This document shows positions 42,619 to 51,730 of a stretch of DNA of 55,121 nt, piece after piece; position 1 is the stretch's first letter, and the number at the start of each line of letters is the position of its first letter. A program made the translations under genes and the position numbers. Source of the stretch: Candidatus Stackebrandtia faecavium (lineage in GTDB: Bacteria; Actinomycetota; Actinomycetes; Mycobacteriales; Micromonosporaceae); assembly GCA_019112895.1 (NCBI GenBank), contig DXIM01000179.1, forward strand, positions 1-55,121. The letters run 5' to 3'. The notes below the pieces were generated by a model. That model did not search any database and was not told where the DNA came from. It saw only the letters and a program-made list of their open reading frames with translations.

Positions 42619-43377
42619 TTACGCGTCGCCGCCGCGGACGTTATCGGAGCCTTGCAGCTCATCGTCCAGGCTTTCGTCGACTTCGTTGCGTTCCTCAACC
42701 GCCTCGGGCTCATACATCTCTTCGCAGATCTGCAGGTAGAGCTCGTTCGGATCGGGCAGGTGCTTCACTTCGCGCAAAGCCTGGTCCTGACCGGCGGATT
42801 CCATCACGAAGCTGCCGTAGTTCATCATCCGACCCAACGGTGATTGTTCGTACTTCATGTCGGTGACACGCAACAGTGGCATCATCGCGACCTTGCGAGT
42901 AATGATGCCGTTGATGACCATGACCCGCTTATTCGTCAAAATGAAGCGGTCGAAATACCAGTCGGCAGCCCGCCACAGGCCCCACGCGATCACCAGACTG
43001 TAGACAAGGATCACGGCCGTCATAGCTGGCGAGTTACCAGACTTAACGATCAAACCGACAACATAGCCACCAATAAACGTCGCCAACACACCCACGATGA
43101 TCACCGGCATCAGGTGCACCCAGTGGCGTCGCCATTCACCCCGATACTTCTCGGTGGGGAACAGGTACCGGGCCGCCAGTGGCGAGGGGACGTCAGGGAC
43201 CGGGAGGTTGCTCGGACCGACCGGCATCCCGGATGAGTCGAAACGGAAGCCTTGCAGGTCGTCTTCGCCAAGGTCGGGCGGTTGGCTCTCCTCGTACGGT
43301 GGACGAGGACTAGGAGGCTCGATCGGTTCGGTGACCCGCGATTCTGGATCACCGCCGACTTTGTCTTGGCCGTCCAT
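42619..43377 (-). CDS. PH-domain (YdbS/bPH2-like) membrane protein
   Basis: A 252-residue protein. The N-terminal 70 residues are Pro/Glu-rich. Two membrane helices lie at about 90-112 and 120-140. The bacterial PH domain follows at about 143-225, with ADWYFDRFILTNKRVMVINGIITRKVAMMPLLRV, typical of the DUF304 family. An acidic tail follows. Such proteins sit in the inner leaflet and their role is unknown. A 51-residue hydrophobic protein is encoded 6 bp upstream in the same operon. Confidence 0.8.
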   Translation of the reverse strand: MDGQDKVGGDPESRVTEPIEPPSPRPPYEESQPPDLGEDDLQGFRFDSSGMPVGPSNLPVPDVPSPLAARYLFPTEKYRGEWRRHWVHLMPVIIVGVLATFIGGYVVGLIVKSGNSPAMTAVILVYSLVIAWGLWRAADWYFDRFILTNKRVMVINGIITRKVAMMPLLRVTDMKYEQSPLGRMMNYGSFVMESAGQDQALREVKHLPDPNELYLQICEEMYEPEAVEERNEVDESLDDELQGSDNVRGGDA

Positions 43378-43383
43378 AACAGG

Positions 43384-43539
43384 TCAGGCAACGAGGTTCG
43401 AGATGAACGATGCGAAACCAGCACCAATCGCGCCAATCGTCCCGGCGATCGTCGAAACAACGTTGCCGGCACTTTCGGGCCTAAAGGCGATGAAGAAGAC
43501 CAGGAAGGCGACACCTCCCCAAGTCAGCACCTTTTTCAT
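43384..43539 (-). CDS. 51-residue small membrane protein
   Basis: A short gene easily missed by callers. It reads MKKVLTWGGVAFLVFFIAFR at the N-terminus, then a segment rich in Gly, Ile and Ala (about 24-50). ATG 43539 has a strong GGGAGGGGG site about 12 bp upstream and the stop lies 6 bp before the PH-domain gene. The 'K-K-x-L-T-W-G-G' opening recalls short proteins next to PH-domain genes in other actinobacteria. It is probably a membrane partner of that protein. Function unknown. Confidence 0.7.
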   Translation of the reverse strand: MKKVLTWGGVAFLVFFIAFRPESAGNVVSTIAGTIGAIGAGFASFISNLVA

Positions 43540-43867
43540 GTCGGGCGAACCCCCTCCCATAGTGTCTGTACTGGATCATGACGACCGTCATGTCTGCTGT
43601 CGCGGCGTTCGTCCTGATCCGCAAGCAACACGTAGCCTACCGCGCAAAACGCGCCGCGAGGCCCGATGTCACTCGTACAACCTACGACCACAGCGTTCCC
43701 TTTCGACGGGCTTCACCAATCTAGGCTAGCGGTATTTCGTCGCAAGCGCACCTTAAGCATCAAGCGGAACTCCGCACGCAATCCATATAAAACATGACAT
43801 AACGGACACATGACGTTAGCGAGCACAGACCGATTGCGCTGCACACACAGGGCCGACAGCCCTCGTG
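43540..43867. other. Intergenic region, about 330 bp
   Basis: The region lies between the TrmH-type methylase stop and the small membrane protein start, both on the minus strand. AT content rises near 43780-43820. Possible short frames (for example 43578 plus strand, 48 codons) lack ribosome-binding sites. No repeat or RNA was recognised. Confidence 0.4.
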
Positions 43868-44497
43868 TCAGATTTCCGTCACCTTTTCGGCGCCGAAAGT
43901 AACGTACTCGCGCACCCAAGCGTGCATCGCGATGCCGCTGGCGACCCCCGCATTAATCGACCGAGTCGATCCGAACTGGGCAATCGAACACACACGATCG
44001 CAGGCATGACGAGCCTCGGCGGAAAGCCCCGGCCCCTCCTGCCCGAACAGCAATACGCATTCCCGCGGCAACGTCGTGGACTCCAGCGGCACGCAGCCGG
44101 GAAGGTTATCGATCCCGACCACCGGCCAGTCTCGGTCGGCGGCCCATTCCAACAACAACGAAATCGTTTCGTGGTGGTACACGTGCTGATATCTATCGGT
44201 CACCATCGCGCCACGCCTATTCCAGCGGCGTTTGCCGACGATGTGCACCGAATGGGCGCCGAACGCGTTCGCGTTGCGCACCACAGTGCCGATATTGAAG
44301 TCGTGCTGCCAGTTTTCTATCGCGACAGCGTAAGGAAAGCGAGACGAGTCCTGGTCAGCGATGATCGCCTCACGCGTCCAATACCGATACCGGTCGACGA
44401 CGTTGCGCCGATCGCCTTCGCGCAGAAGTTCCGGGTCGTAATGGTCGCCGCGAGGCCATTCGCCCTCCCAGGGTCCGACGCCCACCTCTTCAGTCAT
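43868..44497 (-). CDS. TrmH (SpoU) family RNA methyltransferase
   Basis: A 209-residue SPOUT-fold methylase. The three class motifs are clear: HDFNIGTVVRNANAFGAHSVHIVG (motif 1), VLLFGQEGPGLSAEA (motif 2) and STRSINAGVASGIAMHAW (motif 3). Together they form the trefoil knot that binds SAM. It likely methylates 2'-O ribose in tRNA or rRNA; the exact site cannot be told. Confidence 0.88.
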   Translation of the reverse strand: MTEEVGVGPWEGEWPRGDHYDPELLREGDRRNVVDRYRYWTREAIIADQDSSRFPYAVAIENWQHDFNIGTVVRNANAFGAHSVHIVGKRRWNRRGAMVTDRYQHVYHHETISLLLEWAADRDWPVVGIDNLPGCVPLESTTLPRECVLLFGQEGPGLSAEARHACDRVCSIAQFGSTRSINAGVASGIAMHAWVREYVTFGAEKVTEI

Positions 44498-44590
44498 GCG
44501 GCGTGCTCACTCGATCGCGTGATCCCATAGCGGATAATTCTCCACACCCGGAATAACGCCGCGCTCACCGGCTCGCCTCCGACCATCTCG

Positions 44591-44968
44591 CTAGCGCGGC
44601 GGTACCGCGCATCGCCCGGACCCCACCGGGATCCGGTGCCGGTGACGCGCAATGAATTCGTATACCGGCCAGGCGAGAGGACGCACCACTCGCCAGCTCA
44701 AGACCGAACCGACGGCGCGCCACCACCACCTGGGAGAGTGCCGCAGTACCTGCGAGATCGCGTCCGGGCCAGCGGAGATCGGTTCCCCGATCGCGACCCA
44801 CTGCACCGCGTATTCGCAGTCGGCCTTGTCAATGCCCAGTACCGAAAGGTTTTCCGACTGCCACGGCAAAATCTTGACCTCGGCATGTGCACGGCGTTCC
44901 AAAAACTGCGCGCACCGTTGACAAAATGCGCAGTCTCCGTCGTACAGAAACTTCCCCGTCGCATCCAT
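44591..44968 (-). CDS. DUF393 (DCC) thiol-disulfide oxidoreductase-like protein
   Basis: A protein of about 125 residues. The opening KFLYDGDCAFCQRCAQFL carries the D-x-x-C family motif and the CxxC pair. A thioredoxin-like core and WPVYEFIARHRHRIP follow, typical of DUF393. A role in thiol-disulfide chemistry is likely. ATG 44968 is used; the in-frame ATG 44989 is possible. It follows the SDR gene closely and may be co-transcribed. Confidence 0.8.
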   Translation of the reverse strand: MDATGKFLYDGDCAFCQRCAQFLERRAHAEVKILPWQSENLSVLGIDKADCEYAVQWVAIGEPISAGPDAISQVLRHSPRWWWRAVGSVLSWRVVRPLAWPVYEFIARHRHRIPVGSGRCAVPPR

Positions 44969-44993
44969 TAAGTGATGGTATCGCTGCATTCCG

Positions 44994-45821
44994 TCATGCG
45001 CGGATTCCCGCGCCACCATCGACGACAAGTACCTGCCCGGTGATGTAACCGGCGGACGGCGAACACAGGAACGCGACGGCTGCCGCGACCTCGTCCGGCG
45101 TGCCGGGGCGACCGATCGGCATGTCGAGACCGCGCTGCAGTTCCGGGACCGTCGAGGAGCCGGTACGTATCAGGCCCGGCGCCACGGCGTTCACCGTCAC
45201 GCCATCGGCGACCAATTCCATCGACAGGGCGCGCGTCAAGCCGGTCACGCCGGCCTTCGCCGCGGCGTACGCGGCCTCCGCGGGTACGCCATTGACGACA
45301 CCGGCGGTGGCAGCCATATTGACGACACGTCCCCAACCGCGCTCAGCCATACCCTGCACGAAAGCACGGCTCACCAAGAAGTTGGTGGCGAGGTTACGGT
45401 CGACCTCGTTCTGCCATTCGGCATAAGAAAGCTGTGCAACGGGACGCAACACGGCCGGCCCCGTCTTCGACGCCAGGCCCGCGTTGTTGACGAGGACATC
45501 CACTTCACCAATCTGGTCCGATATCGCGTCGGCGAGGCCCGCCACCTCAGCATCCTCGGTCAAATCGACGACGAACCCGGTGCCGTCGACCTCGGCGGCA
45601 CGTTCGTGGATGCGTTTTGTTGTGGAAACCAGAATGATTTCGGCCCCGGCCCCACGTAGGCGGCGCGCGACCGCGGCGCCGATACCGTCGGGGCTACCGG
45701 CGCCGGTCACCAACGCAACCCTGCCCTTAAGACTGTCGACGTCTTCGTGTTGCGCCCTTTGCATTGTCGGATGCAACAAGACGTCCGAGTCTTGCTGATT
45801 TGTGCGACGCATCGAGTCCAT
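44994..45821 (-). CDS. Short-chain dehydrogenase/reductase
   Basis: A 275-residue classical SDR. It has the NAD(P) motif [24 protein letters not shown], the catalytic Tyr and Lys in [10 protein letters not shown], and a C-terminal [20 protein letters not shown]. FabG-like reductases share this plan, but the substrate is unknown. The family core starts near residue 30, so a later start (for example ATG 45764) is possible. It is divergent from the AMMECR1-type gene. Confidence 0.85.
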   Translation of the reverse strand: MDSMRRTNQQDSDVLLHPTMQRAQHEDVDSLKGRVALVTGAGSPDGIGAAVARRLRGAGAEIILVSTTKRIHERAAEVDGTGFVVDLTEDAEVAGLADAISDQIGEVDVLVNNAGLASKTGPAVLRPVAQLSYAEWQNEVDRNLATNFLVSRAFVQGMAERGWGRVVNMAATAGVVNGVPAEAAYAAAKAGVTGLTRALSMELVADGVTVNAVAPGLIRTGSSTVPELQRGLDMPIGRPGTPDEVAAAVAFLCSPSAGYITGQVLVVDGGAGIRA

Positions 45822-45877
45822 TACTCAAGTTTCGCACGGAAAATACGGTTAAGCTCTCACGCCGCTTGAGTACCTTC

Positions 45878-46510
45878 ATGTGTCACGATCGTGGCGTGTG
45901 TGCCGAAACGAGCGACAGCGTTCACCAAGCAGCGGTCGACTTGGCCGTCGCGACCGTTCACGCTGTACTCACCGAATCGCCAACGGAGCCCAAGGCCCTG
46001 CTCGAGGGCATCACTTCGGATGAATACGTCACCAAATCGATGGCCGAGCCCATTGCCACCTTCGTGACGCTGCAGGTCAACGGCCACTTGCGGGGCTGTA
46101 TCGGCACGTTGGCGGCGTTGCTGCCGATGTACGCCGACATCGTCAAGAACGCCCGCAAAGCCACGCACGACCCCAGGATGTCGCCGCTGCGCACCGAAGA
46201 ATGGCCGCGGCTCAGCGTTTCGGTGTCGATCCTGTCCCAGCCCGAATCGTTGCGTGCCGATGATTTCGACTCGCTATGCGCACAGTTGCGCCCGGGCGTC
46301 GACGGCCTGACCCTAAAACACGCAGGACAACGCGCGACGTTCCTACCCTCGGTATGGGAGAAGATGCCGCAACCCGAACAGTTCGTCGCGGCGCTGCTGC
46401 GCAAAGGCGGATGGAATCACACACAATGGCCGGAAAGGATGCGCGCCGAGCGCTACTCGACGGTGAATCTCCATTCCCGACCGCCCCGGAACCGAATCGA
46501 CGCGCCATGA
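45878..46510 (+). CDS. AMMECR1 family protein
   Basis: A protein of about 210 residues. The diagnostic block HLRGCIGTLAAL is present, with VKNARKATHDPRMSPL and TFLPSVWEKMPQPEQFV. This is the full AMMECR1 fold. The motif is nearly invariant in all domains of life, but the biochemical role is unsettled. Possible starts are ATG 45878 or GTG 45896; neither has a strong ribosome-binding site. The next gene overlaps by ATGA. Confidence 0.85.
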   Translation: MCHDRGVCAETSDSVHQAAVDLAVATVHAVLTESPTEPKALLEGITSDEYVTKSMAEPIATFVTLQVNGHLRGCIGTLAALLPMYADIVKNARKATHDPRMSPLRTEEWPRLSVSVSILSQPESLRADDFDSLCAQLRPGVDGLTLKHAGQRATFLPSVWEKMPQPEQFVAALLRKGGWNHTQWPERMRAERYSTVNLHSRPPRNRIDAP

Positions 46511-47001
46511 ATGAGCCACTGCCGCCGTTGATCGTCGAAGCCACAAAGAAGGCATCGATCGTGTGGGTCGAAGTCGCACCGACACCACCACGTGCCATGT
46601 GGTGCACGTGGTCGGCTGACGCTGTTTGTGTCGTGTGTGGCCCCGCGGAACAACCCGACCCGGGCCTCGGCGACGTAGAAAAATGCTCCGTCACCTGCAG
46701 GGGCGACCACGGCGGCCGGATAGTGACGTTCTCCGCCACCGTCAACAAGCTTGTGCCCGGAACCGAAACATGGACGGAAGTGGCCGCCGCATTGGCCGCC
46801 AAACGACTCAACGCGGTCGGCGACACCCAACAACGTTGGGCCGAGCACAACGCCATCTACCGGCTCGTGCCCACCGCCGCGATGACGGCGGGCGACCAAC
46901 TACCGGACACAGCGCTGGCGGCTGAGATGGTGCCAACGCCGGCGACGACCGCAACGCGTCAACCGTTTCGGCTGCACCGTGTCAAACGACGCAAGACCTA
47001 A
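46507..47001 (+). CDS. Conserved actinobacterial hypothetical protein
   Basis: A 164-residue protein beginning MNEPLPPLIVEATKKASIVWVEV. Strand-rich sequence with MWCTWSADAVCVVCGPAEQP, GGRIVTFSATVNKLVPG and a helical AAALAAKRLNAV suggests a split-barrel-like fold, as in FMN-binding proteins, but no flavin motif is certain. Its start overlaps the AMMECR1 stop (ATGA), so the pair is probably co-translated. It overlaps the convergent hemC by 4 bp. Confidence 0.65.
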   Translation: MNEPLPPLIVEATKKASIVWVEVAPTPPRAMWCTWSADAVCVVCGPAEQPDPGLGDVEKCSVTCRGDHGGRIVTFSATVNKLVPGTETWTEVAAALAAKRLNAVGDTQQRWAEHNAIYRLVPTAAMTAGDQLPDTALAAEMVPTPATTATRQPFRLHRVKRRKT

Positions 47002-47915
47002 AACTTCTCGATCACGTCACGCGCCCCCTGCTTCAACAGGTCATCGGCGACGGTCGTTCCCAAAACCTCGGGATCGTGGTGCGAACTGCGCGCCTCCAGA
47101 AACGTCGTGCCGTCTGGCGACATGACTCGTCCCTGCAGGCTCATACGGTCTTCGCTCTCGATGACGGCGTAACCGCCGATCGGGGAATGGCAATGCCCCT
47201 GCAAGAGGCGAAGCATCGTGCGTTCAGCGTCCGTGCGCCGCTGAGTCGGTTCGTGGTTGATCCGCTCAACCAGGTCACGCGTCACGGTGTCGTCCGTGCG
47301 GCATTGCAGGGCCAAGGTGCCGGACCCCACCGCGGGCAGCATCGTGTCGGTATCGAGGATCTCGGTGATGCGCTCCGTCAACTGGATTCGTTCCAGACCC
47401 GCGACCGCCAAGATCAGGGCGTCGAAGTCACCAGCATCCAGTTTCGCCAGCCGCGAGTTGGCGTTACCGCGCACCGGTACCGGACGCAAGTTGGGCCAAT
47501 GCAGCGCGAGCTGCGCCGTACGCCGTGGCGACGACGTCCCGACACGGGCGCCGTCGGGCAGTGATGCCAGGCTCAGTCCTTCGGGCTGAATGACGGCATC
47601 GCGGACGTCGTCGCGCGGGGCGTAGCCGGCGATCAAAGTTCCGTCCGGCAACGGTTGGTCGCCCGGGATGTCCTTGACGCAATGCACGCAGACATCGCAG
47701 CGCCCGTCGAGCAGCGCAGAATCGACCTCTTTGGTGAAGGCGCCCTTGCCACCCAGTTCCGACAGTGGCCCCATCCACCGGTCACCTGTCGTCGTGAACG
47801 GCACGACCTCGGCCGTAACGGAATCATCGAGTTTATTCAGCGTCGCCGCGACCTGACCGGCTTGAGACATCGCCATGGGGGACGCGCGAGTGCCAATTCG
47901 CACAATTACAGACAC
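46998..47915 (-). CDS. hemC: Porphobilinogen deaminase (hydroxymethylbilane synthase), divergent
   Basis: A protein of about 305 residues that should polymerise four porphobilinogens. RIGTRASPMAMSQA, GGKGAFTKEVDSALL, RVGTSSPRRTAQL and RGNANSRLAKLDAGDFDALI match the family. The cofactor Cys is kept in LLQGHCHSPIGGYA, but VHCVKDIPGD (usual HSxKDxP) and LPAVGSGTLALQCR differ from consensus. No other heme gene is adjacent. GTG 47915 has GGGTGGG upstream. It could be a second, specialised paralogue. Confidence 0.8.
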   Translation of the reverse strand: MSVIVRIGTRASPMAMSQAGQVAATLNKLDDSVTAEVVPFTTTGDRWMGPLSELGGKGAFTKEVDSALLDGRCDVCVHCVKDIPGDQPLPDGTLIAGYAPRDDVRDAVIQPEGLSLASLPDGARVGTSSPRRTAQLALHWPNLRPVPVRGNANSRLAKLDAGDFDALILAVAGLERIQLTERITEILDTDTMLPAVGSGTLALQCRTDDTVTRDLVERINHEPTQRRTDAERTMLRLLQGHCHSPIGGYAVIESEDRMSLQGRVMSPDGTTFLEARSSHHDPEVLGTTVADDLLKQGARDVIEKF

Positions 47916-47980
47916 AATGCCCACCCTAGCTGCAGCGATATTGCGTGCTTCGGGGGCGGGTCGTCGCCGCTACCGCGGCA

Positions 47981-48814
47981 CTATGGCAGGGTCAGCAGTT
48001 CGCCGCGCGCCACCAACAGCGCCTGCCCCCGCACCTGCACCGACCGCGCACGACCGCCCTTAACGTCCACAGTGCATTCGAGCTGTGAGGGGCGCTTAAT
48101 CTCGGCACCCTGTTCGACGACGTAAGTCGTCGAACCATCCGAAACGGCGCCGACCTCCGCCAGGTACGCGCCCAGACCGAGAGCACCGGAACCGGTCGCC
48201 GGGTCCTCGCCGATACCCAGATCCCGGTCGAACAACCGCGCATGCACGACACGACGTTCGCTGTCATACGAGAAAACATAGACCTCGCTGAATTCCGAAT
48301 GCGAATGGCGCGATGCGCGCCCCACGGCATCAGGCTTCACCGGCAGATAAGTGAATTCGAGCCCTGCGCTGGCCCGCATCGGGGTGCCAGCGAGGTCGCT
48401 CGGCTCCAGACCCGCCATCTCGAGTAGACCGGCCGGGTCAACGCGCTCGCCGACGCTTGGCGTCGCACCAGACAGGGTCGCGAACTCGCCTTCGACGGTC
48501 ACGGGAAAGACGCTGTCTCGGCATTCCTGCAAAACATTGCCCTGCGGTATATCGCCCCGTCGCGCCAACGTGACGGCTGTGCCGATGCTCGGATGCCCCG
48601 CATACGGCAGCTCGGTGTTCGGGGTGAAAATCCGGACTCGGTACGTCGCGTCGTCCGTCGGGGGAAGCACGAACACCGTCTCCGAGAGGTTGAACTCCCC
48701 AGCTATTGCCTGCATCTGCGTGGTGGTCAGATCGTGGCCATTGAGTACGACAGCCAAAGGATTGCCGGTGAATGCGCGGGCAGTGAAGACGTCCACGATC
48801 TCGTAGCGCAGCAT
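47981..48814 (-). CDS. PhzF family isomerase
   Basis: A protein of about 277 residues with the two-lobed diaminopimelate epimerase-like fold. It has YEIVDVFTARAFTGNPLAVV, the catalytic Glu in FNLSETVFV, TELPYAGHPSIGTA, and the second-lobe GIGEDPATGSGALGLGAYL. PhzF proteins catalyse isomerisations or epimerisations of small acids; phenazine synthesis is not implied by the context. ATG 48814 (MLRYEIVD) is preferred over 48829. Confidence 0.88.
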   Translation of the reverse strand: MLRYEIVDVFTARAFTGNPLAVVLNGHDLTTTQMQAIAGEFNLSETVFVLPPTDDATYRVRIFTPNTELPYAGHPSIGTAVTLARRGDIPQGNVLQECRDSVFPVTVEGEFATLSGATPSVGERVDPAGLLEMAGLEPSDLAGTPMRASAGLEFTYLPVKPDAVGRASRHSHSEFSEVYVFSYDSERRVVHARLFDRDLGIGEDPATGSGALGLGAYLAEVGAVSDGSTTYVVEQGAEIKRPSQLECTVDVKGGRARSVQVRGQALLVARGELLTLP

Positions 48815-48889
48815 CCGAATACCGTACAAGCCCGCCCCGGCGGCGTCGAGACAGGCGGTCCAGCTTCATAAAACCGTTAATGTGACCAT

Positions 48890-50155
48890 GTGGCAACCAC
48901 ACTGACGCGGGTTTATATCGCGGCACTGGCAGGCACGGCGATATACGACCCCAACGGCGACCGGGTCGGACGCGTATCCGACGTCGTGGCCCATGCGCGC
49001 GACCACCCCTCCGGAAGTCAGTTGAGACCACGCGTGGTCGGTATCGTCGCAGAACTGCATGCTTTTCGGCGCATCTTCATCCCGATGGGCCGCGTGACCT
49101 CCATCGACCCTGGCCGCGTCGTGCTGTCGACGGGAACCTTGAACCTGCGGAAATTCTCCAGCCGCCCGGGCGAGACCATGGTGATCGGCGAACTGTTGGA
49201 CCGGGTCATTACCGTCGATACCTCGGAGGCCCCAGCGGTCCAGGCCGAAACGGTCGACATCGCCATGGAACTCGACCGCGACGAGTACTGGTATCTGTGC
49301 CGCGTTGCGGCGCGCCAACGCGCATCCCGTTTCGCGCGACGGGCTCAACTGCGCGAGCTCGACTGGAAAGACGTCTCGGGTCTCCTGGAACGTGACGACG
49401 ACGCCCAGGGCGCCGCGAGTCTGTTGTCCGCCACCGAGAACCTGCGTCCCGCCGACCTCGCCAACATGATGCAGGACCTGCCCATCCATCGCCGGCGTGC
49501 GCTTACGGAGGCGCTCGACGATGACCGACTCGCGGATGTCGTCGAGGAACTTCCCGAAGCCCACCAGATGGAACTCGTTCGGTCGCTCAGTCAGGAGCGC
49601 GCCGCCGACGTCCTCACCGAAATGGACCCCGATGATGCCGCCGATGTTCTGAACAACCTGGGCAGCAGCGAAAAGCGGACTCTCCTGGAACTCATGGGTC
49701 CGGAGGACGCGGGACCGGTCCAACGCCTGTTGAGGTATGCGCCGGGCATCGCCGGGGCCATCATGACCAGCGAACCGATAATCCTGCCGCCGGACGCGAC
49801 CGTTGCGCACGCCTTGGCCTCGATCCGACACGCACCGGAACCACCCGCCATCGCCGCGCAGGTTTTCGTCACCCGCTCCCCCACTGCGACTCCCACGGGG
49901 CCATACCTTGGGGTGGCGCATTTCCAGCGCCTGCTGAGGGAACCGCCGAGCGCGTTGCTGGCCACGTGCATAGATACCGACATCGATCCGATCGATCCGC
50001 ACCTTTCATTGGCCGATGTCACGCGACGGCTGGCCACATACGACCTCGTCGCGCTCGCAGTCGTCAGTTCCGGAAGACTCATTGGCGCCGTGACTGTCGA
50101 CGACGTCCTGGACCACCTGCTCCCCAGCGATTGGCGAGGCAGTCATCATGCGTGA
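48890..50155 (+). CDS. MgtE N-domain and CBS protein lacking the channel (cytosolic)
   Basis: A 421-residue protein. The N-terminal PRC-barrel-like part (about 1-125) is followed by an MgtE N-terminal helical domain (about 160-285, NLRPADLANMMQDLPIHRR and EMDPDDAADVLNNL). CBS-type segments run to the end (AIMTSEPIILPPDATV; SSGRLIGAVTVDDVLDHLLP). No membrane helices follow, so this is not a full magnesium channel. Similar stand-alone proteins occur in actinobacteria upstream of a DUF1003 gene (compare Rv1232c). It probably senses magnesium or nucleotides. The start is GTG 48890. Confidence 0.82.
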   Translation: MATTLTRVYIAALAGTAIYDPNGDRVGRVSDVVAHARDHPSGSQLRPRVVGIVAELHAFRRIFIPMGRVTSIDPGRVVLSTGTLNLRKFSSRPGETMVIGELLDRVITVDTSEAPAVQAETVDIAMELDRDEYWYLCRVAARQRASRFARRAQLRELDWKDVSGLLERDDDAQGAASLLSATENLRPADLANMMQDLPIHRRRALTEALDDDRLADVVEELPEAHQMELVRSLSQERAADVLTEMDPDDAADVLNNLGSSEKRTLLELMGPEDAGPVQRLLRYAPGIAGAIMTSEPIILPPDATVAHALASIRHAPEPPAIAAQVFVTRSPTATPTGPYLGVAHFQRLLREPPSALLATCIDTDIDPIDPHLSLADVTRRLATYDLVALAVVSSGRLIGAVTVDDVLDHLLPSDWRGSHHA

Positions 50156-50642
50156 TAGTTCCCGCCGTCTGGATCGGCCGCACGCCGGCCGCAGGCTCCC
50201 GATACCCACGGTCGATGCGGAGTCCTTCGGCGCCTTCGCGGAACGCTTCGCCCGCTTCATGGGTACGGCGAGCTTCCTGGTTTACATGAGCGTGTTCGTG
50301 GTGGCCTGGGTGACGCTCAACCTCGTTGGCCTGTTCGGTTTTGCGTGGGACCCGTACCCGTTCATCCTGCTCAACTTGTTCTTCTCGACCCAGGCCTCGT
50401 ACGCGGCGCCGCTGATCTTGCTGGCGCAAAACCGACAGGACGCCCGCGATCGTGTCACGACCGACGCCGATCGACGCCGCGCCGAGGAGGCCAAAGCGGA
50501 TACCGAATTTCTCGCTCGCGAAATCGCCGCGCTCCGCATCGCTATCAACGACGTCGCGACTCGGGATTTCGTGCGCGCCGAACTGAATCGGCTGAACGAA
50601 AACCAAACTTCCGGGACAGAAACCACGCGGCATCGGGAATGA
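50148..50642 (+). CDS. DUF1003 membrane protein
   Basis: A 164-residue protein. RFARFMGTASFLVYMSVFVVAWVTLN and PYPFILLNLFFSTQASYAAPLIL are the two conserved membrane segments of DUF1003. A C-terminal coiled coil with DADRRRAEEAKADTEFLAREI follows. Function unknown, possibly ion-related given its constant pairing with the MgtE-like gene. It overlaps the upstream gene by 8 bp. Confidence 0.88.
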   Translation: MRDSSRRLDRPHAGRRLPIPTVDAESFGAFAERFARFMGTASFLVYMSVFVVAWVTLNLVGLFGFAWDPYPFILLNLFFSTQASYAAPLILLAQNRQDARDRVTTDADRRRAEEAKADTEFLAREIAALRIAINDVATRDFVRAELNRLNENQTSGTETTRHRE

Positions 50643-50750
50643 TGTCTTCGCCACCATGCACGTGGTGAACCCCCGCACACTCGCTGGCAGCCAAGGTGGT
50701 TGCGGTGCATTCTTGAGGTGGGTTGGCGGTATTGATCTTCGGGGGGAACG

Positions 50751-51668
50751 ATGAGCGGTGGCGACCGCGTGAACGCTCCTGATGACAAGAAAAATGACGA
50801 CGGTAACCGAGTCAACATGCTTCAGGTCGCCGCGGCGACAGGGGCCTCGACGACGGCGGCTATCGTCGCGACCCTGTTGGGCGTCTACGGGACCGTGATC
50901 GGAGTCGGCGTCATCAGCCTGGTCTCCTCCATCACGACCGTGCTGTATGTGCGTTCCATCAACAGCACGAAAGACAAGATCCGCAAGGTCAACATGCGCG
51001 CCGCGCGGCCGAGTCGCGAATCCGTGACCGAGCCGGCTCCAGGCTCCACTGCCACGACCGCAATATATTCCACCATGGATCCAGGGGCCACGAAGCCCAT
51101 GATTCGGCCCGCGCAATCCGAGCCGGGCCCCACCGAGGTCATGCCGGCCGCTAACACCAGCGCCGGCACCACCGCACGCGGTCAAGTGTCGGTGCCCGAC
51201 GCCATGACCGAAGCGGCCGCGAAACCGGACACCGACGCCGCGGAGAGCCAGGAACCGTGGTGGCGCGAGAAGATGCAACTGCTGGCGAAGAACTGGCGCC
51301 CCATACTCATCACCACGGGTGTCGTGTTCGCGCTCAGCATCGTGGCGTTGACCTCGATCGCGCTGTTGTCCGGTAAGGACGCCAATGCCTTCTATCGCGC
51401 GACCGCGCCCGATTCCAGTACGTCACAAACACCGCAGGACGACGAGCACAGCGGCGACTACGACGAGGAAACCGGACCGAGCGAACCGCAAGAAAGCGAG
51501 ACGGACTCGCCGTCGCAGACGCCCAGCGACGACCAGCCACCGGCTCCGGAACCGACCGAGCCGCAGGAACCTTCCGAACCAACCCAACCCAGCCAGGACG
51601 AGCCGACGGAACCGAACGCGCCGACGCCGGGAGAACCCGGCGGCAACGACTCCGACGTCACACCGTGA
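50751..51668 (+). CDS. Membrane protein with acidic Pro/Glu-rich tail
   Basis: A 305-residue protein of unknown function. Two hydrophobic segments near 28-65 and one at about 186-205 (ILITTGVVFALSIVALTSIAL) are separated by a Thr/Ala/Pro-rich linker. The C-terminal 85 residues are a low-complexity tail of Ser, Pro, Glu, Gln and Thr, with repeats such as EPTEPQEPSEPTQPSQDEP. The tail is probably extracytoplasmic. It sits in the conserved block between DUF1003 and mrp. Confidence 0.65.
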   Translation: MSGGDRVNAPDDKKNDDGNRVNMLQVAAATGASTTAAIVATLLGVYGTVIGVGVISLVSSITTVLYVRSINSTKDKIRKVNMRAARPSRESVTEPAPGSTATTAIYSTMDPGATKPMIRPAQSEPGPTEVMPAANTSAGTTARGQVSVPDAMTEAAAKPDTDAAESQEPWWREKMQLLAKNWRPILITTGVVFALSIVALTSIALLSGKDANAFYRATAPDSSTSQTPQDDEHSGDYDEETGPSEPQESETDSPSQTPSDDQPPAPEPTEPQEPSEPTQPSQDEPTEPNAPTPGEPGGNDSDVTP

Positions 51669-51730
51669 CGAGTCAGGCAACCGCCCAACGGCTGCTGAAG
51701 GCCGTGTGAACGACGACGTACGATAGGACC

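Noticed and set aside
43578..43724. Short plus-strand frame of about 48 codons
   Set aside because: No ribosome-binding site and a biased, basic translation; it is likely a chance frame upstream of the TrmH stop.
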